A stretch of DNA of 64,000 bases from an uncultured Bryobacteraceae bacterium (lineage in GTDB: Bacteria; Acidobacteriota; Terriglobia; Bryobacterales; Bryobacteraceae): the NCBI GenBank assembly GCA_937920635.1, contig CAKZUE010000026.1, positions 1 to 64,000 of the forward strand. The letters are read 5' to 3'. Under the pieces are notes generated by a model, which saw only the letters and a program-made list of their open reading frames with translations, was not told where the DNA came from and did no database searches. Shown one piece after another: positions 58,842 to 64,000 of this stretch; the first letter of the stretch is position 1, and each line of letters begins with the position of its first letter. The translations under genes were made by a program, and so were the position numbers.

Positions 58842-60734
58842 ATGGGCCGCATCCACGTTCTCAGCGATCAGGTCGCCAACAAGATCGCCGCCGGCGAGGT
58901 CGTCGAGCGCCCCGCGTCGGTGGTGAAAGAGCTGCTCGAGAATTCGCTCGACGCCGGCGCTTCCGACATCCGCGTGGAAGCCGAAGCCGGCGGGCGCCGC
59001 CTGATCCGCGTCGCCGACGACGGCTGCGGCATGATCCGCGACGACGCGCTGCTCGCTTTGGAGCGCCACGCCACGTCGAAGATCTCGCGCGTGGAGGAGC
59101 TGGAATCGATCGCCACGCTGGGCTTCCGCGGCGAGGCGCTGCCCTCCATCGCCTCGGTGTCCCGCATGGTTCTGGAAACGCGCGCCGCCGAGGAGGAGGC
59201 GGGCGCGCGCATCGAAGTGGCCGGCGGCAGGATCCTCTCCGTCAACGAGTGCGTCCGCCCGCCAGGCACGGCCATTACCGTCAGAGACCTGTTTTTCAAT
59301 GTCCCCGCGCGCCGCAAGTTCCTCCGCAGCGAGCAGACCGAACTGGCCCACATCGCCTCGCTTGTCACCCACTACTCGCTGGCTCACCCGGCGAAGAGCT
59401 TCGAGCTCGTCCACGAAGGCAGAAAGCTGCTGGACGCGCCGCCTGTGCTCACCGCCGCCGAGCGCGTCTTTCAGGTGTTCGGCGCGGAGGCGCTCGAGGA
59501 GCTGATCGAACTCGAGCCGCGCACGGCGCAGGAAGGGCGCTTTGCGCTTTCCGGCTTCATCTCGCGCCCGCAGGTGCAGAAGTCGAACCGCAACTCGATC
59601 TTCCTGTTCGTCAACCGCCGTCTGATCCGCGACCGCCTGCTGTTGCACGCCATTTCGGCCGCCTACGCCAACCTGATGCCGCCTTCGGCGTTCCCCTTCG
59701 CGCTGTTGTTCATCGACTGCGACCCGGCGGAGGTCGATGTGAACGTCCATCCCTCCAAGACCGAGGTGCGCTTCCGCGCCTCGAGCTTCGTGCATGATTT
59801 CGTCCGCGACACGCTGCGCGAGGCGCTGGTGGCCAGCCGCCCCGCGCCCGCCGCGCCGCTTCCTTCGCCCGTGCCCGCGCCGCCTCGCGTTGAACCGCAG
59901 CCGGGCGCGCGCCTGCCGTTTTCCGAGTTCACGCAGGCGATCGAGGACTTCCGCTTCACCGGCATCCGCGGCGAAGCGCCGCGCTCCGTGCTGCCGGAGC
60001 TGCGCCTGTCCGAGCCGCCCGGTCCGGCGCCGCGGCTCGATCTGTCTGCCGCCCCTGCCGCGGAGCCGGCGGATCTGCCGCGCCTGCGGCTGCCCGACAC
60101 CCATGCGGCGATTCCCGCCGGCATCGCGCTGGACGTGCCCTCGTCGATGGCTTCGCTCGATGACGTGCGCATCCTCGGGCAGCTCCACGACAGCTTCATC
60201 ATCGCCGCCGGACCCGACGGGCTGTGGATCATCGATCAGCACGTCGCCCACGAACGCATTCTCTTCGAGCAGTTCCTCGACCGGCTGCTGCGCGGCAGGG
60301 TGGAGCAGCAGCGGCTGCTGCTGCCGCTGGTAGTCACGCTCACGCCCGCGCAGGAGGCCGACTACCAGCGGATCGCGGGAGAGCTGGAGCGTGCGGGATT
60401 CGAAACAGAGCCGTTCGGGCAGCGCACCATCGCCATCAAGGCGGTGCCTGCGGATCTTCCGCCTGCCGCCGTCGAACAGGTGTTCTTTGAGATCCTCGAA
60501 ATCGCCGACGCCGAGATGCGCCGCGCGGCGCCCGAGGACTTCCGCCGCTCCCTGGCGGCGTCGCTCGCCTGCCGCGCCGCCATCAAGATCAACATGCGCC
60601 TGGAGCCGGAAAAGATGGAATGGCTGGTCCGCACGCTGGCTCGCACCCGCTATCCCATGAGCTGCCCGCATGGCCGCCCGGTGGCGCTGCGCTATTCCAA
60701 CCGCGACATCCTCCGCAGCTTCCACCGCATCTGA
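58842..60734 (+). CDS. mutL: DNA mismatch repair protein MutL, endonuclease type
   Basis: 630 residues from the ATG at 58842 (a TTG two codons earlier is less likely). N-terminal GHKL ATPase: IAAGEVVERPASVVKELLEN, DDGCGM, FRGEALPSIASV. After a Pro/Ala-rich linker (about 330-420) the C-terminal domain has DQHVAHERILFEQ, a near match to the DQHAx2Ex4E endonuclease motif, plus ACR (SLACRAAIK) and CPHGRP, the three marks of nicking MutL proteins. So repair here probably does not use MutH. It begins 4 bp behind a terminator and is followed by a dispersed repeat. Confidence 0.96.
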   Translation: MGRIHVLSDQVANKIAAGEVVERPASVVKELLENSLDAGASDIRVEAEAGGRRLIRVADDGCGMIRDDALLALERHATSKISRVEELESIATLGFRGEALPSIASVSRMVLETRAAEEEAGARIEVAGGRILSVNECVRPPGTAITVRDLFFNVPARRKFLRSEQTELAHIASLVTHYSLAHPAKSFELVHEGRKLLDAPPVLTAAERVFQVFGAEALEELIELEPRTAQEGRFALSGFISRPQVQKSNRNSIFLFVNRRLIRDRLLLHAISAAYANLMPPSAFPFALLFIDCDPAEVDVNVHPSKTEVRFRASSFVHDFVRDTLREALVASRPAPAAPLPSPVPAPPRVEPQPGARLPFSEFTQAIEDFRFTGIRGEAPRSVLPELRLSEPPGPAPRLDLSAAPAAEPADLPRLRLPDTHAAIPAGIALDVPSSMASLDDVRILGQLHDSFIIAAGPDGLWIIDQHVAHERILFEQFLDRLLRGRVEQQRLLLPLVVTLTPAQEADYQRIAGELERAGFETEPFGQRTIAIKAVPADLPPAAVEQVFFEILEIADAEMRRAAPEDFRRSLAASLACRAAIKINMRLEPEKMEWLVRTLARTRYPMSCPHGRPVALRYSNRDILRSFHRI

Positions 60735-60738
60735 CCTG

Positions 60739-60769
60739 AAAAAGGGGACAGGAACACAATTCCCCTTTT
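60739..60769. repeat. Palindromic dispersed repeat, copy C
   Basis: AAAAAGGGGA, loop CAGGAACACAAT, TCCCCTTTT, identical to copy A apart from end length, 4 bp after the mutL stop. It may serve as the mutL terminator. Copy D is its exact inverted partner 139 bp away. Confidence 0.88.
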
Positions 60770-60908
60770 CTGCCGCCAGTCTCTCGATTCATGCCGGACG
60801 ACGAGGGTGCCGAGTCGCCTGGAACGAGCGGTTCTCATTCCTCCCCGCATCCCACAGCGCGGCGAGCAGTCAGCCGCCCGACCGCGCTGCAATCCCGGGC
60901 CCCAGAGC

Positions 60909-60943
60909 AAAAAAGGGGAATTGTGTTCCTGTCCCCTTTTTTT
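60909..60943. repeat. Palindromic dispersed repeat, copy D (inverted)
   Basis: Reverse complement of copy C over its full 31 bases, with longer A and T ends. It lies 51 bp before the ccoS start, inside what should be the promoter-leader of the cbb3 genes. Confidence 0.88.
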
Positions 60944-60994
60944 CGGCGGTGTCACTCTCGCCTGCGCGGTGCATCATAATCAAGAGGGGGATCT

Positions 60995-61180
60995 GTGGCT
61001 GCTTTTTATCTTGCCTTGTGGGGACTGGCCGGGTTGCTCGGGGCCTCGGCGATCGCCGCCCTGGTCTGGGCCATCCGGCGAGGCGAGTTTGACCAGCTCC
61101 GCGAAGCTTCCCAAAGCATTTTCGATGACGAAGAGCCGGTGGGGAAGGTCACCGACCGGTTCCCCGACAAACGGTTCTGA
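60995..61180 (+). CDS. ccoS: cbb3-type oxidase assembly protein CcoS
   Basis: A 61-residue protein with one membrane helix (ALWGLAGLLGASAIAALVWA) and the conserved following part RRGEFDQLREASQSIFDDEE, the CcoS pattern (ReGqFDDLegpa-type, with a small charged end). CcoS is needed to insert heme b and copper cofactors into CcoN. It is directly ahead of ccoN (13 bp), whereas in many genomes it is at the end of ccoGHIS. Its start ATG 60995 has AGAGGGGGATC upstream. Confidence 0.85.
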   Translation: MAAFYLALWGLAGLLGASAIAALVWAIRRGEFDQLREASQSIFDDEEPVGKVTDRFPDKRF

Positions 61181-61193
61181 TCGAGGATCCATC

Positions 61194-62666
61194 ATGGCCG
61201 ACACTCCCGAGACGGTTCCCCTGCCCGCGCCGGAAGAGCGCGAGCGGCTCACGCGAATCCAGATCGACCGCTCCTGCCGCCAGACCGTGGTCTGGTACTA
61301 CGCCAGCGCCGTGTTCTGGCTGCTGGTGGGCAGCGCGCTGGCATTGATCGCCTCTCTCAAGATGCACACGCCCGGCTTTCTCGCTGATTGGGAGTGGCTC
61401 ACCTTCGGCCGCGCGCGCCCGGCGCACCTGGCTGCCATGATTTACGGCTGGGGCTCGATGGCAGGCGTAGGCACGCTGCTCTGGCTGCAAGCCCGGCTCA
61501 CCCGGAACCGCCTCCCGTTTCCCACGCTGCTGCCGGCGACGGCGGTGATCTGGAACCTGACGGTCGCTTTCGGGGTCGTTGCGATCCTGGCCGGCTACAG
61601 CACCAGCATTGAATGGATCGAGATCCCGCCCTCCACGGCGATTCTGTTCGGCTTCTGCATCGCGGCGATCATCGCGGCGTCCATCCGGATGTTCCGCAGC
61701 CGCGAATCGAAGCACACTTACGTCAGCCAGTGGTACCTGTTCGGGGCGATCTTCTGGTTCCCGCTGTTATATGTGTCAGCGCAGCTCTTTCTCCACACGC
61801 CAGCGGCGAAAGGCGCGGTAAAGGCGGCGGCCAACTGGTGGTTCGCGCACAACGTGCTGGGGCTGTGGTTCACGCCCATCGGGCTGGCCACGGTGTACTA
61901 TCTCATCCCGAAAGTGATCGGGCGGCCCGTACACAGTTACCACCTCTCGCTGCTGGGCTTCTGGTCGCTGGCCATCTTCTACAACTGGGCCGGCACGCAC
62001 CACCTCATCGGCGGGCCGCTGCCCGCCTGGCTGATCACGGTGGGCATCGTGGGCAGCGTGATGATGTTCGTGCCGGTGGTGACGGTGGCGGTGAACCATC
62101 ATCTCACGATGGTCGGGCACTTCCATCACCTGAAATACAGCCCGACGCTGCGCTTCATCGTGTACGGGGCGATGTGCTACACGGCGGTGAGCTTCCAGGG
62201 CTCGCTGCAATCGCTGCGGTCAGTGAACGAGATCTCGCACTTCACCCACTACACCATCGCGCACGCGCACCTGGGGGTGTACGCGTTCTTCACGATGGTG
62301 ATGTTCGGCGCCATCTATTACGTGGCGCCGCGGCTGCTGAACGCGGAGTGGCATTCGGCTGCCTGGATCCGCGTGCACTTCTGGACCACCGCCGTCGGCA
62401 TGGCGATCTACTGGCTGGGCCTGACGTGGGCCGGCTGGGAGCAGGGCAAGATGATGAACGATCCGCGCATTCCGTTCCTGGATATCGTGCGATTCACCGT
62501 CCCATGGCTGTGGTCGCGCAGCGCCGCCGGAGTGCTGATGACCATCGGCCACCTCTCTTTTGCGTGGCTGTTCTGGAACATGCTGCGCCAGCGCGGTGCG
62601 TATTTGCCTGGCCCCACGCTGCTGATCCGCAAGGATGAGCCCGTGGCCGTGGGAGGTGGCGAATGA
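61194..62666 (+). CDS. ccoN: cbb3-type cytochrome c oxidase subunit I
   Basis: 490 residues from the ATG at 61194; an open reading back through the repeat region is not coding. Twelve helices with heme and copper ligands: RPAHLAAMIYGWGSMAGVG (low-spin heme His), FAHNVLGLWFTPIGLATVYY (Cu-B His), THHLIGGPLPAWL (Cu-B His pair), IAHAHLGVYAFFTMVMFGAI (heme His). It reduces oxygen with high affinity and pumps protons. The conserved His set and lack of A-type residues support the cbb3 (C) class. It overlaps ccoO by 4 bases. Confidence 0.95.
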   Translation: MADTPETVPLPAPEERERLTRIQIDRSCRQTVVWYYASAVFWLLVGSALALIASLKMHTPGFLADWEWLTFGRARPAHLAAMIYGWGSMAGVGTLLWLQARLTRNRLPFPTLLPATAVIWNLTVAFGVVAILAGYSTSIEWIEIPPSTAILFGFCIAAIIAASIRMFRSRESKHTYVSQWYLFGAIFWFPLLYVSAQLFLHTPAAKGAVKAAANWWFAHNVLGLWFTPIGLATVYYLIPKVIGRPVHSYHLSLLGFWSLAIFYNWAGTHHLIGGPLPAWLITVGIVGSVMMFVPVVTVAVNHHLTMVGHFHHLKYSPTLRFIVYGAMCYTAVSFQGSLQSLRSVNEISHFTHYTIAHAHLGVYAFFTMVMFGAIYYVAPRLLNAEWHSAAWIRVHFWTTAVGMAIYWLGLTWAGWEQGKMMNDPRIPFLDIVRFTVPWLWSRSAAGVLMTIGHLSFAWLFWNMLRQRGAYLPGPTLLIRKDEPVAVGGGE

Positions 62667-63274
62667 ACCGCGCATGGCTGCTGGTTGTGGGTGTCATCGC
62701 GACCATCGTGGCGTCGGTGACCGGGCTGGTGCTGCTGCCTGACCGGCAGTTGCGCAGCACCGGGCCGGTGGAGGACGAAGACCGCGGCATCACGCTGCCC
62801 GTGGCGTATTTCGGCGACGCCGAAGAGGGGCGCAAGGTGTACATGGATCTGGGCTGCATCTACTGCCACACGCAGCAGGTGCGGCCGGAGGGGTTCGGCG
62901 CCGACATCGAACGCGGCTGGGGCATGCGCCGCAGTGTCGCCCGCGACTACATCCACGATGAGCCGCCACTGATGGGCACCATGCGCACGGGACCGGATCT
63001 GATGAACATCGGAGCGCGCCAGCCGAGCGCTCAATGGCACTACTTGCACCTGTACGAGCCGCGCATCACATCGCCCGGCTCCATCATGCCGCCGCACCGG
63101 TTCCTGTTCGAAGTGCGGCACTCGGCCGACGGGCTGCCCGAGGACGCCGTCCGGCTGCCCGACGAGTTCGCCCGGCGCAAGCCCTCCTGGATCGTTCCCA
63201 GAGACCGGGCGCGCTGGCTGGTGGCGTATCTGTTGAGCCTGGATCACAACTACGAAGTGCCGGAGGCACGCTGA
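62663..63274 (+). CDS. ccoO: cbb3-type oxidase monoheme subunit
   Basis: A 203-residue subunit with one N-terminal helix (LLVVGVIATIVASVTGLVLL) and one c-type heme site (CIYCHTQQVRPE). The following HYLHLYEPRITSPGSIMPPH includes the methionine region of the axial ligand and MGTMRTGPDLMNIGARQPS is standard. It passes electrons to CcoN. Its ATG overlaps the ccoN stop (ATGA). The spacing to the next gene is 5 bp. Confidence 0.95.
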   Translation: MNRAWLLVVGVIATIVASVTGLVLLPDRQLRSTGPVEDEDRGITLPVAYFGDAEEGRKVYMDLGCIYCHTQQVRPEGFGADIERGWGMRRSVARDYIHDEPPLMGTMRTGPDLMNIGARQPSAQWHYLHLYEPRITSPGSIMPPHRFLFEVRHSADGLPEDAVRLPDEFARRKPSWIVPRDRARWLVAYLLSLDHNYEVPEAR

Positions 63275-63279
63275 ACGCC

Positions 63280-63954
63280 ATGCCGGAAAAGAAGGACACG
63301 CAACGCAGCGGCGAATACCGCATGAACCTGGAAGCTGCGGAGCGGCTGACGCCGGACGTGATTCCGCTGCACCGCGCCGTGATGCGCGAAATGGCCGAGC
63401 CGCAGGATGGGCTCGAGCCGGTGCCGGTGTGGCTCATTCTCGGTTTCCTGACGCTGGCAGGCTGGGCCGGATGGTACATCGCGTCAAACTCGGGCGGCTT
63501 CGCGCCAGACCAATACAACGAAAAGGCCGCCTTCGCGGCGGTCTCTGCCGAGGCGCCCAAGCCGGTGGATCCAATGGTGCTGGGCCGCCGCATCTACAAC
63601 AACTGCACCACCTGCCACCAGGATGACGGCTCTGGCGTCGAGGGAGCGTTTCCGCCGCTGGCGGGCTCCGAGATCGTCGCGGGCGCGCCGGAACAATTGG
63701 CGGCGATTTTGTTGCACGGGCTGCACGGCCCGCTGCGCGTGAAAGGCGCCGAGTACAACGGCGAGATGCCCGAGTGGGGCTCGAAGCTGAAGGATGAGCA
63801 GATCGCCGCCGTGATGACCTACATCCGCGCCTCTTTCGGCAACAACGCGCCTCCCGTCCAGGCGGATCTCGTGAAGCAGGTGCGCGAAGCGACGGCCTCG
63901 CGCAGCCAGCCCTGGACGGAAGCCGAGCTCCGCCAGTTCCGCCTCGGCGGCTGA
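63280..63954 (+). CDS. Membrane-anchored cytochrome c, CcoP-like, with one heme
   Basis: 224 residues from the ATG at 63280; an open frame that continues upstream overlaps ccoO and is not used. The cytoplasmic start (KKDTQRSGEYRMNLEAAERL) and the helix LEPVPVWLILGFLTLAGWAG fit CcoP. One CxxCH site (NNCTTCHQDDGSG) is followed by PPLAGSEIVAGAPEQLAAI and a methionine ligand region (GEMPEWGSKLKDEQIAAVM). Standard CcoP has two hemes; this protein has room for one. It should feed electrons to CcoO. Confidence 0.85.
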   Translation: MPEKKDTQRSGEYRMNLEAAERLTPDVIPLHRAVMREMAEPQDGLEPVPVWLILGFLTLAGWAGWYIASNSGGFAPDQYNEKAAFAAVSAEAPKPVDPMVLGRRIYNNCTTCHQDDGSGVEGAFPPLAGSEIVAGAPEQLAAILLHGLHGPLRVKGAEYNGEMPEWGSKLKDEQIAAVMTYIRASFGNNAPPVQADLVKQVREATASRSQPWTEAELRQFRLGG

Positions 63955-63972
63955 GCGGCGCGGGGGCTCTGC

Positions 63973-64000
63973 ATGAATCCGGCAGCTACCGCCAGCGGCG
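63973..64000 (+). CDS. Start of a further gene, cut by the window end
   Basis: ATG at 63973 reads MNPAATASG before the window ends, 18 bp behind the cytochrome gene, with CGGGGGC upstream. In this location ccoG, ccoH or a copper assembly gene would be expected, but nine residues cannot show which. Confidence 0.4.

Larger units (their letters stand above)
60739..60943. mobile_element. Miniature element bounded by inverted repeat copies C and D
   Basis: Two inverted copies of the 31-bp repeat face each other around a 139-bp GC-rich interior without a gene. The arrangement is like a MITE or a REP pair (BIME). No transposase gene is present in the window and target-site duplications are not obvious at the ends, so mobility is inferred only from the arrangement. 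Confidence 0.45.

Noticed and set aside
57030-60725. A 1231-codon minus-strand open frame opposite tolC-type gene and mutL
   Set aside because: It covers two well-recognized genes and their terminator; no motif is seen and it is explained by high GC at third codon positions.
60739-60943. Short repeats with similar spacing as a possible CRISPR fragment
   Set aside because: There are only two copies here and they are inverted to each other; CRISPR repeats are direct, and no cas gene is present.
60807-61193. A 129-residue N-terminal extension of ccoN
   Set aside because: The open frame continues upstream across ccoS and repeat copy D; the protein it would encode there is low-complexity and unlike CcoN, while the ATG at 61194 gives the normal N-terminus.

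Overview
The window is a 64 kb, very GC-rich chromosomal segment with dense gene packing and no rRNA, tRNA or CRISPR array that I could see. Gene content suggests an Acidobacteriota bacterium, probably of the Bryobacterales/Solibacter type: an Oar-like outer-membrane beta-barrel receptor, a PEP-CTERM protein, Tat-exported Gfo/Idh/MocA and aldo/keto reductase proteins, a giant hybrid sensor kinase with a propeller sensor, and a cbb3 oxidase. The lineage is inferred from protein style, not from a database search.

Region 1 (1-16506) is the whole tuf/S10/spc/alpha ribosomal superoperon on the + strand: end of tuf, rpsJ-rplC-rplD-rplW-rplB-rpsS-rplV-rpsC-rplP-rpmC-rpsQ, rplN-rplX-rplE-rpsN-rpsH-rplF-rplR-rpsE-rpmD-rplO-secY, adk-map-infA-rpmJ, rpsM-rpsK-rpsD-rpoA-rplQ, closed by a clear intrinsic terminator. 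Notable points are a diverged IF-1, a long proline-rich tail on S3, and a structured 179-nt gap before a TTG-started rpsD.

Region 2 (16522-24388) holds a TPR lipid/periplasm-type protein, an Oar-like outer-membrane protein, a lone PEP-CTERM protein, lepA, and the divergent ribH-nusB pair. Region 3 (24398-30268, all - strand) reads NfeD, SPFH/stomatin, two half-size EamA/SMR transporters, mannose-1-phosphate guanylyltransferase, a GT4 glycosyltransferase, a thioredoxin-fold protein and a DinB-like lipoprotein: membrane and polysaccharide functions.

Region 4 (30372-41624) has an exported Gfo/Idh/MocA oxidoreductase, the F1-side ATP synthase operon (b', b, delta, alpha, gamma, beta, epsilon; subunits a and c are not here), a large GT-C-like membrane protein and an acetylornithine-type aminotransferase. 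Region 5 (41610-50250, - strand) carries a hybrid histidine kinase, an L-rhamnose-isomerase-type sugar isomerase, a PaaI-type thioesterase, a CoA-disulfide reductase with rhodanese domain and a Tat aldo/keto reductase.

Region 6 (50541-58784) is the most unusual unit: three consecutive HlyD/MacA-type adaptors, two of them interrupted by large low-complexity inserts (Gly/Ser-rich; Met/Gly/Gln-rich with a Spy/CpxP-like patch), then a MacB-type permease with no ATPase domain and a TolC-family channel. Region 7 (58842-64000) has mutL immediately behind a terminator and ccoS-ccoN-ccoO-ccoP for a cbb3 oxidase with a single-heme CcoP.

Four copies of a 31-35 bp palindromic A/T-flanked repeat lie between genes; two of them face each other around about 140 bp and form a miniature element between mutL and ccoS.
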